Below, in pieces: positions 1 through 7,612 of a stretch of DNA of 41,560 nucleotides (positions are counted from its first letter, which is position 1; each line of letters starts with the position of its first letter). The DNA lies in NCBI GenBank assembly GCA_009839975.1, contig VXOP01000359.1:1-41560 (forward strand), in the 5' to 3' direction. The DNA is from Candidatus Poribacteria bacterium. GTDB lineage: Bacteria; Poribacteria; WGA-4E; WGA-3G. The notes under the pieces are model-generated. The model made no database searches and was not told the DNA's origin. It worked only from the letters and a program-made list of their open reading frames with translations. The translations under genes and the position numbers were made by a program.

Positions 1-5
1 ACATT

Positions 6-140
6 ATGAAACGTACCTATCAACCGCATAGGCGGAAAAGGAAAAATAAACTCGGATTTCGGAAACGGATGTCTACCCGAGATGGCAGGAAGATCCTCGC
101 GCGCCGAAGGGCTAAGGGTAGAAAAGTTCTCAGTGCATAG
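6..140 (+). CDS. rpmH: 50S ribosomal protein L34
   Basis: This 44-residue, very basic protein starts [15 protein letters not shown] and contains [23 protein letters not shown], here read as GFRKRMST followed by [15 protein letters not shown]. That is the signature of L34 over its full usual length. L34 is a structural protein of the large ribosomal subunit and contacts 23S rRNA. The ATG lies five bases inside the window edge, so its ribosome binding site is mostly outside the window. In most bacteria rpmH is followed by rnpA, the RNase P protein gene. Here ispH follows after 23 bases and no rnpA is seen. The identification is secure; the unusual neighbour is a context observation. Confidence 0.97.
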   Translation: MKRTYQPHRRKRKNKLGFRKRMSTRDGRKILARRRAKGRKVLSA

Positions 141-163
141 AAACGTTTGGGAACAAATCAGAG

Positions 164-1399
164 ATGCCCCGTACTTTTAATATACCACGCTTTTATGAGA
201 GTCCAATTATCTCAACTGTCAAGGCATCGCGGCGGAGTATGGACACACGGAAGCGGGACCTATCACCCTCTGTTTTAGATTTCGGTCCCGTTCGCTTTAA
301 AATCGCGCGCCACTTCGGATTCTGTTATGGCGTTGAAAATGCTGTTGAAATAGCATATCGTGCCCTTGAAGAGAACCCGAACAAGCGAATTTTCCTGCTA
401 TCTGAAATTATTCATAACCCACGCGTCAACGAAAATCTAAGATATAACGGTGTGCAGTTTCTCTCTGATACTGAGGGAAATCCGTTGTTACCTTTTGATG
501 TCTTGGTGCCAGAGGATGTTGTCATTGTTCCCGCTTTTGGCACAACTCTGGAAGTTGAAAAGGAACTTAACGCGCGCGGTGTTACCCTTTCGTCTTACAA
601 TACAACCTGTCCATTTGTTGAAAAGGTATGGAAGCGGAGCCAAGAAATTGGCAAGCAAGATTATACTGTTGTTGTGCATGGTAAGCGATACCACGAGGAG
701 ACACGCGCCACATTTTCTCATGCACAAGCGGAGGCACCCGTTGTTGTTGTTCGGGACCTCGCAGAAGCTAAAGAACTTACCAAAGTAATTCGCGGCGAAG
801 CGGATGCCGACTTCTTCTTTGAAAAGTTTGAAGACAGATATACCGAAGGTTTCCATCCAGATACCCATCTCAAACGCATCGGTGTAGTTAACCAGACCAC
901 AATGCTCGCAACAGAGACGCAAGCCATTGCTGACCTATTACGGCAGGCGATCATCGCAAGGTATGGTGAAGAAAATATAGCAGATCATTTTGCCGACACG
1001 AAAGATACACTCTGCTATGCAACTAAAGAGAATCAAGACGCTACACTTGCGCTTATCGCTGAAGGGGGTGATGTCGCAGTTGTCGTAGGTGGTTATAACT
1101 CATCTAACACGAGTCATCTTGTGGAGCTTTGCGAAGATAGACTGCCAACTTATTTTGTTAGAGATGCGGAGGAAATGCTTAGTCCGAAACGGATACGTCA
1201 TTTATCGCTTGAAACAAAACAGGTGCAAATCACAGAAGATTGGCTGCCGACTCAGCACCCCAATGGGAATCCAATTGACATTGTCTTGACTGCTGGTGCC
1301 TCATGTCCGGATATTCTCCTTGATGAAGTGTTGCGGAGGATTGTTGGGTGGTTTCCCGATACACGTTCTGTGGAGGATGTGCTTGCACCGTATGAGTAG
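164..1399 (+). CDS. ispH: 4-hydroxy-3-methylbut-2-enyl diphosphate reductase, large (cyanobacterial/plant-like) form
   Basis: IspH (LytB) is the last enzyme of the MEP isoprenoid pathway. It reduces HMBPP to IPP and DMAPP with a [4Fe-4S] cluster in the cytoplasm. The three cluster cysteines are visible in FGFCYGVENA (C54), NTTCPFVEKVW (C149) and TLCYATKENQDA (C284). Substrate-binding histidines lie in EIIHNP (about residue 84) and VHGKRYHEE (about 172). GGYNSSNTSHL and TAGASCPD are the late family motifs. At 411 residues it is about 100 longer than the E. coli type and has the insertions of the cyanobacterial and chloroplast form. The N-terminal 35 or so residues before GPVRFKIARH are not conserved, so a start at the internal ATG at 239 (MDTRKRDL) is possible. 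No strong Shine-Dalgarno precedes the ATG at 164. Confidence 0.94.
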   Translation: MPRTFNIPRFYESPIISTVKASRRSMDTRKRDLSPSVLDFGPVRFKIARHFGFCYGVENAVEIAYRALEENPNKRIFLLSEIIHNPRVNENLRYNGVQFLSDTEGNPLLPFDVLVPEDVVIVPAFGTTLEVEKELNARGVTLSSYNTTCPFVEKVWKRSQEIGKQDYTVVVHGKRYHEETRATFSHAQAEAPVVVVRDLAEAKELTKVIRGEADADFFFEKFEDRYTEGFHPDTHLKRIGVVNQTTMLATETQAIADLLRQAIIARYGEENIADHFADTKDTLCYATKENQDATLALIAEGGDVAVVVGGYNSSNTSHLVELCEDRLPTYFVRDAEEMLSPKRIRHLSLETKQVQITEDWLPTQHPNGNPIDIVLTAGASCPDILLDEVLRRIVGWFPDTRSVEDVLAPYE

Positions 1400-1441
1400 A
1401 TGACCAATTTTGTGGTAATATAGTAAAGAGAAAACATATCA

Positions 1442-2092
1442 ATGAATGACCAATATGAATATGTTGGAAAGACGTTCACACCAAAAATTGCACAAGAACT
1501 TATTCAAGAATTATTTGCAGGGCAAACTGTTCAAAAACAGGAAATGATAAGTGCTGTAGATGAAGCGCATATGGAACAAGGAGGGTTACCATCAAGAGCC
1601 CAACATCAACATCCTGTCACGCTGGCACTTGTGAAAATGAAGCAGGCTGGACTTGCAAACAATCCAAGTCAAGGTAATTGGTCAATTTTTTCGACACCCC
1701 AATATGACGAGAATGAGGATGCTGAATATGACGACTTAGAACCAGAAAAAATCATTGGTTCTGGTAAACAATCAGTCTATCTTTACTATTATCCGGCTTA
1801 TCGGCGTTTAGCAGAATCACAAAATGAAGAAGTATGGGCGTGCAAGGTTGGTATGGCTAGAAATGATCTTACTAACAGGGTACTATCACAGACACGTACA
1901 GCACTCCCAGAATATCCGAAGGTCGGACTCGTTATTAAAACAGATGCGTCAAGTTTAATGGAGAAAACAATACAGTATATACTCAGAATACAAGGCAAAC
2001 AAAAGGATGATGCTCCCGGCAGAGAGTGGTTCATTACTTCTCCCAAAGAAGTTGAAAAAATCTATGAATGCATTTTTGGGAATTTACAGTAA
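1442..2092 (+). CDS. Winged-helix/GIY-YIG-like (T5orf172/MUG113 type) domain protein
   Basis: This is a 216-residue soluble protein with two regions. Residues about 10-82 look like a winged helix of the kind seen at the N terminus of Mrr-type restriction proteins (PVTLALVKMKQAGLANNPSQ, then GNWSIF). Residues about 105-212 resemble the GIY-YIG-like T5orf172/MUG113 fold. There, VYLYYYPAYR is followed by WACKVGMARNDLTNRV, a glutamate in SLMEKTIQYIL, and PGREWFITSPKEVEKIY. The arrangement KVGMA, then an arginine, then E174, then GREWF matches known GIY-YIG family members by eye. It probably binds or nicks DNA, but its role is unknown. It stands alone, 42 bases after ispH, with no methylase or restriction subunit beside it. 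The Shine-Dalgarno is weak (AAAGAGAAAAC). Confidence 0.6.
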   Translation: MNDQYEYVGKTFTPKIAQELIQELFAGQTVQKQEMISAVDEAHMEQGGLPSRAQHQHPVTLALVKMKQAGLANNPSQGNWSIFSTPQYDENEDAEYDDLEPEKIIGSGKQSVYLYYYPAYRRLAESQNEEVWACKVGMARNDLTNRVLSQTRTALPEYPKVGLVIKTDASSLMEKTIQYILRIQGKQKDDAPGREWFITSPKEVEKIYECIFGNLQ

Positions 2093-2166
2093 ACTGATTA
2101 TGTATTGTATATGAGATAGTCCTTGCGACTTCTGGACATCACAGAGCATTTTAAAGGAGAATAATT

Positions 2167-2394
2167 ATGTTCATTGTAACCAACGACTTGGAAATTATAA
2201 ACTTCAATCTATACCAAAATTTACATGTTGAAGGGGAAGACCCTGGCGAATGTAAACTTGTCTTAATAGCACTGGATGGCTCCAAACGAGTCATTGCCCA
2301 ATTTGCCGACTTTGAGGATGCGTATAATCTCTTTGCAGACATCCGAGATGCTATTGCAGCGGGAGAGACATGCTATAGTTTAGAGGATTACTAA
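2167..2394 (+). CDS. Small conserved-looking hypothetical protein (75 aa)
   Basis: This is a 75-residue acidic protein that I do not recognise. A strong Shine-Dalgarno (AAAGGAG, 2154-2160) lies just before the ATG, which supports real translation. It starts MFIVTNDLEIINF and continues with an alternating strand-like pattern, then a helix-rich end (FADFEDAYNLFADIRDAIAA). It has no signal peptide or membrane segment. The shape suggests a small alpha/beta cytoplasmic protein. It sits 74 bases after the GIY-YIG protein on the same strand and converges on the dehydrogenase gene. No function can be given. Confidence 0.6.
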   Translation: MFIVTNDLEIINFNLYQNLHVEGEDPGECKLVLIALDGSKRVIAQFADFEDAYNLFADIRDAIAAGETCYSLEDY

Positions 2395-2436
2395 TGAACG
2401 AACGCTATTTCTCTGATCTACACGAACGGATACGTA

Positions 2437-3516
2437 TTATTCAAAAGGATTGTCAGACGTTCTTACCTTAATTGCCGCTGGTGTCAGGGCACCGAGCGGT
2501 TTTTCGCCTTTCAATACCCGTTCAAAATCGTCGACAATCATATCAGCAACCCGTAGGTTTGCGTCCTTTGTCCTGCCAGCAATATGCGGTGTATGCACGA
2601 CATTGTCTCTGTTCCGTAGTTCGTCATCGATTGGCACGGGTTCTCTGTCATAAACATCAAACGCGCCAGCCAGTTCATCTTTGACAATCCTTTCGCGAAG
2701 CGCAGCCATATCAACCGCATGTGCACGGGTGATAATAACAACTAACGCTCCTTTACGTAGATGATAGATACGTTCACGATTTAACAGATGACGCGCAGAT
2801 GGAGTCGGTGGTACAGACACGAACACAATATCTGATCTATCGACGAGTGTGTCCATATCAACACGTTCTACATCCCATTCTTGTAGACTTTCATCAGGGA
2901 CAAAAGGATCATATCCCATCACGGTAGCACCGAATACCCGACACCACTTCGCGATTTTCCCGCCAATCTGTCCACATCCGATAACGCCGATCTGTTTCGT
3001 GCCGAGGTCTCCGTTAACAAAATCGGGGTCATCACAGAATTGGTGTGCCACCGGCAGTTTCCCAGGTCCCCATATTGGGTCGCTCCAATTCCACAACTTT
3101 TCACCTTGTGCCATCTGCATGTGCCACTGCGCTGTCCGCCGAAGTGAAGACAAAGCGAGCCCGAAAGCGCACTCCGCAACAGATTGTGCCCACGCACGGG
3201 TGGATTCAATCACAGGAATACCACGTTCTTGACATTTAGCGTAAGGGATACCGTGTCCGGTGTTATCTGTCATCGTTCCGAGTACTTTGAGTTTCGGCGC
3301 ATTGTCAATACAAGCCTCCGTGAGACTACCACCCCATTGTGATATCCCGATAACCTCACTTAAGTCTACCTGTTCGTGAATAGGGTCTCTGCTGGTGGTA
3401 TTGAGAACGAGCGTTACACCTAACTTCTCAAGCCGTTTTATCATCTGTTCGTGGACGAAGGGCCAAGAACCCTCTAAACCGGGGTTCCGTGTAAATAGAA
3501 ATTCAAATGCTGCCAT
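2437..3516 (-). CDS. D-isomer-specific 2-hydroxyacid dehydrogenase family protein
   Basis: This is a 359-residue NAD(P)-dependent dehydrogenase of the D-2-hydroxyacid family, which interconverts 2-hydroxy and 2-keto acids. The Rossmann motif is GVIGCGQIGGKIAK (about residues 177-190), followed by the acidic cofactor region GYDPF. The catalytic triad positions are present: R264 in VVIITRAHAVD, E292 in DVYDREPVP, and H311 in HTPHIAG. The usual TARG is changed to ITRAH. The start is supported by AGGAGG seven or so bases upstream (GGAGGAATTATTAATG). It lies 17 bases downstream of the GH2 gene on the same strand, so the two are probably one transcript for sugar or uronate breakdown. The substrate cannot be told from sequence. 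Confidence 0.85.
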   Translation of the reverse strand: MAAFEFLFTRNPGLEGSWPFVHEQMIKRLEKLGVTLVLNTTSRDPIHEQVDLSEVIGISQWGGSLTEACIDNAPKLKVLGTMTDNTGHGIPYAKCQERGIPVIESTRAWAQSVAECAFGLALSSLRRTAQWHMQMAQGEKLWNWSDPIWGPGKLPVAHQFCDDPDFVNGDLGTKQIGVIGCGQIGGKIAKWCRVFGATVMGYDPFVPDESLQEWDVERVDMDTLVDRSDIVFVSVPPTPSARHLLNRERIYHLRKGALVVIITRAHAVDMAALRERIVKDELAGAFDVYDREPVPIDDELRNRDNVVHTPHIAGRTKDANLRVADMIVDDFERVLKGEKPLGALTPAAIKVRTSDNPFE

Positions 3517-3533
3517 TTAATAATTCCTCCTGA

Positions 3534-6197
3534 TTATGAAATGAGAATATGCGGTGCTGTCGGATATCTACCACGACGATTGCCGTAGAGTGATAATCCA
3601 CCTCTATTTTCTGCGTTGCCTTTGACTTCATAACGCACGGTGAGTGTATCCGCAGAACCACCGTTCAGACAGATTTCTTTATCTAACGGGACACGACATA
3701 AGTAACCGTAGTTCCCAAGGTTCTGATGAATATAGGTCAGCACACCGCGGGCATCTGCAGGACAGTCAATGAGAGTCAACGTTTCTATCTCTTTACCGTT
3801 GACCGAGATTGTAACATCAGATGGATATTTTTCAGGCTCTGTCTGTCTTGAACCACCATTTGATGATGATGCTTCAAATATAAGCTCCATTTTAGTAATA
3901 TCATCACCGTTGAGTCCTTGCGGTAACTTCATTTGGTATTCAACGTATCCGGCACCTTGTGCTGTAAGAAGTTGTTCTGTTATTTCCGATCCAGCATCCC
4001 ATTTACTGACGTATATGTCTCCCGGTAGATGACGAAGCGGTGTTTCCGTTTCAGAGAAGATCTCAAAATTGATATAATTCCGTGCAACCACTGCACCACT
4101 CTCATCCGATACCCATACATGTAATGTGCCAACGGCATTGTCAATCTCGGGAATAGTGAGTTTTAGTTGGTGAACTTGTTCAACCTGATACTGCGGGAAA
4201 GGAATGTCCTTGTTTCCGCTTACACGTGCCCGCGTTAACTCTCCATCCTGATCGAGCGTATCCAGTTGCCAATGAAGTGTTGTGCCTTCTATCATTTTGT
4301 GTGAGAAATGACTTGCATAGATATCTGCATTTACACTATCACCAGGGGCAACCGTTGTCCCCGGTGGATAGTCAATAGCAATAAAGTCAAGTGTGTTGAT
4401 GTCGTTATAATCGTATCCGAATTCTTTTACTGAACGGTCATAGTTCATAAAACCGTTATGTTCCCACTCAATATCCTGTAGTTCGGTATAGATATATCCA
4501 CAGATTTTCGGGTGTAACCGCAATTCATTTGTCAGATACTTAAAACACCACGCGACATCTTTATCGCCTGCCCCTGCACCAATCCCACCATATTCGCTAT
4601 TGATCAAGGGTGCATCCGATTGGACGTGATCACCGGCATAATTGAACTTTGAACCCGGGTATGTCTGCTCAACCACGTTAGCGATATGATCTTTCGCGTG
4701 TCTGTAATCGTTGATATAGAAATGCCAAGAGTTGATGTCGGTTTCAACGTGGTCATAAAGGCAAGGTGAGTTGTCTTCAATGAGCCGAGTAGGATCGAGT
4801 TTTTTAGCGAAGTGATACATCTCTCGCACCCATTCTTGACACGCCTTGTCTTCTTTGTAACCGCCACCACCGAGTCCCCATGTTTCATTGAAATTACACC
4901 AGGAAATGATGGATGGATGATTGAAATCGCGTTCAATGTTTCCGCGAAGCGTCTGTTCAAATCTTGCTTTTGCTTTATCCGTATAACGTCCAAAGTTCGG
5001 AATGTCGCACATAAAGAGCAGTCCTAATTTGTCTGCCCAGTAGTAGAGTCGTGGTTCATCAACTTTTATGTGGAGACGTAGGAAGTTGAAACCGAATTCT
5101 TTGGCGCGTTCAACATCCGTTTTGATCGCCTCATCGGTGAGGAAAGTGTATACACCTTCTGGGTTAAACGACTGATTGAGTGCACCTAACAGATATATCG
5201 GACGGTTGTTGAGGTAGATGTAGTTATAGTCGCCTCCCGGTGCCTTTTCAATAGAAACTTTCCGCATACCGAAGTAGGTGTAAATCCTATCAACAACAGA
5301 TTCATTAGAGACTAATTTCAGCGTAACATCGTAAAGGTTTGGCGTATCTACATCCCACAGTCGCAGTTTATCTGCTGGGATATTGACGGTGACTTCTGTT
5401 TTTTCTGCTGTAGCAACACTGCCATGCATGCCATCACATTCCCAGTGCAGTTCAGTACCGGGTGCAATTTCACCATCAACTGTAACGTCAAAAGTAGCAG
5501 TACTATTGTCAATGTCCGGGGTGATAAGACACTGCTTGATATAAGTTGCGTTTCTCGGTTCAAGGTAGACTGTCTGCCAAATTCCGCTGGTACGAACATA
5601 CCAACCTATCTGTTTGCCAGCAAGTTGTTCCCCGTGGTCTTGTGCATCGTAGGCACGGATGATAATTGTAGCGGGTTCTCCTGGGGTAAGCGCATCTGTG
5701 ATGTCAAATTCAAACGGCAGATAACCGTTTCCATATCCCCCGATTGTTTTACCGTTGACCCATACAGTTGTTTCCCAATCGACAGCACAGAACTTTAAAA
5801 TTACGCGTTTGTCGTGCCAATTTTCGGGAATGGAGATAGTTCTCCGATACCATCCGATAGTGTGTCGCGGTTCACCACGGTAATTCCCTTCTCGTGAAAG
5901 ACCACCACATGTGATTTCTTCAGGGTTTAGATATGCTTTTGTGCTAAGGTAGTTTTCACTATCAGCGAGGTCTTCTTCTCCCCATGCTGCAAGGCTTTCC
6001 CACGGATATGGCACCCGTATCTGTAGGGGGAAGTCTGTGTTATTTGATGAAAACCATTGCTCTTTTTCGCCGATATCGTCCGGGTCAAACGCAAATTCCC
6101 AGGTGCCGTTTAGGTTTATCCAGTCAATCCCCTCGGATGTCCCCCGTTGAAAGTCGGGTCGAGGATATTCTGGACGTGGTAATTCTATTTTTGTCAC
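3534..6197 (-). CDS. Glycoside hydrolase family 2 protein (beta-galactosidase/beta-glucuronidase-like)
   Basis: This 887-residue enzyme has the GH2 layout. It has a jelly-roll sugar-binding domain at about 25-215 (GIDWINLNGTWEFAFDP, then TVWVNGKTIGGYGNGYLPFE), an Ig-like domain at about 216-315, and a TIM barrel at about 320-620. The acid/base glutamate is E438 in SWCNFNETWG and the nucleophile is E535 in LINSEYGG. C-terminal beta domains follow. No signal peptide is seen, so it is likely cytoplasmic and acts on imported oligosaccharides. The first codon is GTG, with AGGACGG upstream as a plausible ribosome binding site. It is the first gene of a unit with the D-2-hydroxyacid dehydrogenase. 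The family is certain; galactosidase, glucuronidase and mannosidase activities cannot be separated here. Confidence 0.9.
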   Translation of the reverse strand: MTKIELPRPEYPRPDFQRGTSEGIDWINLNGTWEFAFDPDDIGEKEQWFSSNNTDFPLQIRVPYPWESLAAWGEEDLADSENYLSTKAYLNPEEITCGGLSREGNYRGEPRHTIGWYRRTISIPENWHDKRVILKFCAVDWETTVWVNGKTIGGYGNGYLPFEFDITDALTPGEPATIIIRAYDAQDHGEQLAGKQIGWYVRTSGIWQTVYLEPRNATYIKQCLITPDIDNSTATFDVTVDGEIAPGTELHWECDGMHGSVATAEKTEVTVNIPADKLRLWDVDTPNLYDVTLKLVSNESVVDRIYTYFGMRKVSIEKAPGGDYNYIYLNNRPIYLLGALNQSFNPEGVYTFLTDEAIKTDVERAKEFGFNFLRLHIKVDEPRLYYWADKLGLLFMCDIPNFGRYTDKAKARFEQTLRGNIERDFNHPSIISWCNFNETWGLGGGGYKEDKACQEWVREMYHFAKKLDPTRLIEDNSPCLYDHVETDINSWHFYINDYRHAKDHIANVVEQTYPGSKFNYAGDHVQSDAPLINSEYGGIGAGAGDKDVAWCFKYLTNELRLHPKICGYIYTELQDIEWEHNGFMNYDRSVKEFGYDYNDINTLDFIAIDYPPGTTVAPGDSVNADIYASHFSHKMIEGTTLHWQLDTLDQDGELTRARVSGNKDIPFPQYQVEQVHQLKLTIPEIDNAVGTLHVWVSDESGAVVARNYINFEIFSETETPLRHLPGDIYVSKWDAGSEITEQLLTAQGAGYVEYQMKLPQGLNGDDITKMELIFEASSSNGGSRQTEPEKYPSDVTISVNGKEIETLTLIDCPADARGVLTYIHQNLGNYGYLCRVPLDKEICLNGGSADTLTVRYEVKGNAENRGGLSLYGNRRGRYPTAPHILIS

Positions 6198-6242
6198 TAT
6201 CGGTCCGTCCTTATTTTGGCAGTATAATGAGATTAAGATTTT

Positions 6243-6313
6243 AATTCGGTAATATGCGGGCGGGGAAACCCCGCCCCTACGATCACGTATATGGGTTGAA
6301 TTACCGAAATATT
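6243..6313. repeat. MITE-like palindromic element with TTCGGTAAT ends
   Basis: The ends TTCGGTAAT (from 6245) and ATTACCGAAATATTT (about 6300-6313) form an inverted repeat. The centre has a strong GC hairpin, GGGCGGGG-AAA-CCCCGCCC (6258-6276). The same ends occur around a different centre at 41420-41512, so this is a repeat family and not a chance palindrome. No coding capacity is seen. Confidence 0.6.
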
Positions 6314-6507
6314 TATTTGAGCTTCATATCACTGCAGGGTTTTGATTTTATATAATCTGTCTTTCAAATGGTTGTAATGTAACGTCTGGTATTCATTATA
6401 AGCAATACGGTGATTTTATTCAAATTAAAAACTGAACCAAGATTCCCAGGATTTCCAGATTTCCAAGATTTTCCTCATCAGATCGAAGAATTTTGTTTTA
6501 TCAAGCC

Positions 6508-6741
6508 GTAGCACATTTATCCTTGATTGTGCAACGAATCCATTATCCCACCCGATAAAGTGTCTGCTCATCATTTGGCGTAGTCAATCTGTAGCACATT
6601 CATCCCTGATTGTGCAACGAAGCATGTCAACTCCCGCGATAATGTATCTGCTCAGCATTGGGTCTTATCAATGTTGTGTCGAGAGACGCAATGAAGAATG
6701 GTTGATGTGTAAAGAAGCACAATCAAGGATGAATGTGCTAC
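6508..6741. repeat. Cluster of GTAGCACATTCATC...GATTGTGCAACGAA repeats
   Basis: Direct copies lie at 6508-6538 and 6591-6621, with about 83 bases between starts, and an inverted copy lies at 6717-6741. The spacer sequence also recurs: GATAAAGTGTCTGCTC and GATAATGTATCTGCTC are followed by CATTTGGCG or CATTGGG. A further related copy is found in the gap at 15480-15610. The function is unknown; it is a dispersed intergenic repeat. Confidence 0.6.
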
Positions 6742-6809
6742 AGATATATGACGTTGTTTGATTTGCGGAGATGGTAATGATGACTGAAAGTTTTAGAAAA
6801 ATGATAACC

Positions 6810-7117
6810 CTAATTCTGCGTATCTACAGAATCGACTATGGAAGCAAAATCCCAAATGAGTGCTGTCCCATCTTGACTACCCGTTGCGAGTGTTTTCCCA
6901 TCCGGACTGAAGGTAACAATATCAACATTTGCCGTATGACCGTTGAGGGTTCGCTTGTGTTCACCCGTGGCAGCATCCCACAGACGAATGGTTGTGTCCG
7001 AACTGCCAGATGCGAGTGTTTTTCCGTCCGGACTGAACGCTACACACCTGACAGACTCTTTATGTCCTTTAAGTCTTTTCATTTCTTTATTTGCTATAGT
7101 ATCCCATAACCTATTGC
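6810..7117 (-). pseudogene. WD40-repeat protein fragment truncated by an inverted-repeat element
   Basis: The minus strand encodes two clear WD40 blades. The phrases are GHKESVRCVAFSPDGKTLASG with SDTTIRLWDAATG, then GHTANVDIVTFSPDGKTLATG with SQDGTALIWDFAS, ending VDSVDTQN and a stop. A functional propeller needs about seven blades, signal sequences and a start. The reading frame instead runs directly into the 36-bp end of the element at 7118-7258, and no WD40 sequence resumes on the far side. The open frame does continue through the element to an ATG at 7214, but those residues come from the repeat. I read this as the 3' remnant of a larger gene. Confidence 0.75.
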
Positions 7118-7258
7118 CCCAGGCCGGTAGGTGCGATTTCCTAATCGCACCGGATCCTACGCGAATACCTCGGACGAAACAGATTATAGTAACCTCGTTC
7201 ATTGAAAGTTTCATAGGAGGTCCCGGTGCGATTAGGAAATCGCACCTACCGGCCTGGG
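7118..7258. mobile_element. 141-bp MITE-like element with perfect 36-bp terminal inverted repeats
   Basis: Positions 7118-7153 (starting CCCAGGCCGGTAGGTGCGAT) and 7223-7258 are exact reverse complements over 36 bases. Each arm also contains its own palindrome, GGTGCGATT...AATCGCACC. The 69-base centre has no coding capacity for a transposase. The element abuts a broken WD40 gene. Relatives lie at 30984-31097 and 35338-35372. I see no clear target-site duplication. It is best described as a non-autonomous miniature element or a bulky palindromic intergenic repeat. Confidence 0.75.
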
Positions 7259-7410
7259 AAAATCGGTTTTACCCTTTTAATTATTAAATCTTCATTTAGT
7301 TTGTGCCATAGAAACGTGAACCTAAATTCGAAACTGCCCCTGTTTCAATGCGGGTCTTTATTGCTTTTGTCTTTTTAAAATCCCCCAACTCTATTCTATA
7401 AGATATCGCT

Positions 7411-7600
7411 TTTGTTGTCAAATCTGGAAAAAAAATTTATTTGGAGGAGGTTTGTTGTCAAATCAGAAAAAAAAATTAATTTTATGTAGGAATTCTCAAT
7501 AAATTTACGTTAGTCATTTTAAGTGTGTAATTTATTTGGACAGACAGGAATGCTGATAATGGGAGAGTCAGCTTAAAAACACAATTTATTTAGGAGGGGG
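7411..7600 (+). repeat. Duplicated leader sequence upstream of the sigma factor gene
   Basis: TTTGTTGTCAAATC followed by an A-rich tract occurs at 7411 and again at 7451, with a 40-base period. A second phrase, AATTTATTTGGAGGAGG (ending 7450), recurs as AATTTATTTAGGAGGGGG (ending 7600) just before the sigma factor start. The leader therefore contains a spare Shine-Dalgarno copy about 150 bases upstream. The repeats could be promoter or operator copies, or the trace of a local duplication. Confidence 0.5.
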
Positions 7601-7612
7601 AAAGGATGCTGA

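Larger units (their letters stand above)
6198..7612. other. Repeat-rich non-coding gap
   Basis: This 1.4-kb stretch has no intact gene. From left to right it holds a small palindromic element with TTCGGTAAT/ATTACCGAA ends (6243-6313) and an AT-rich run with the phrase CCAGGATTTCCAGATTTCC near 6445. Next come three copies of a GTAGCACATTCATC-type repeat (6508-6741), a WD40 fragment (minus, 6810-7117), a 141-bp element with perfect 36-bp ends (7118-7258), and a leader with duplicated sequence before the sigma factor gene (7411-7600). The mixture suggests a site that tolerates insertions. Confidence 0.7.

Noticed and set aside
488-922. A 144-codon minus-strand frame inside ispH
   Set aside because: It lies fully within a well-supported gene and encodes no recognisable domain.
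7111-7265. Target-site duplication around the 141-bp element
   Set aside because: The flanking bases CTATTGC and AAAATCG do not match, so no duplication can be claimed.
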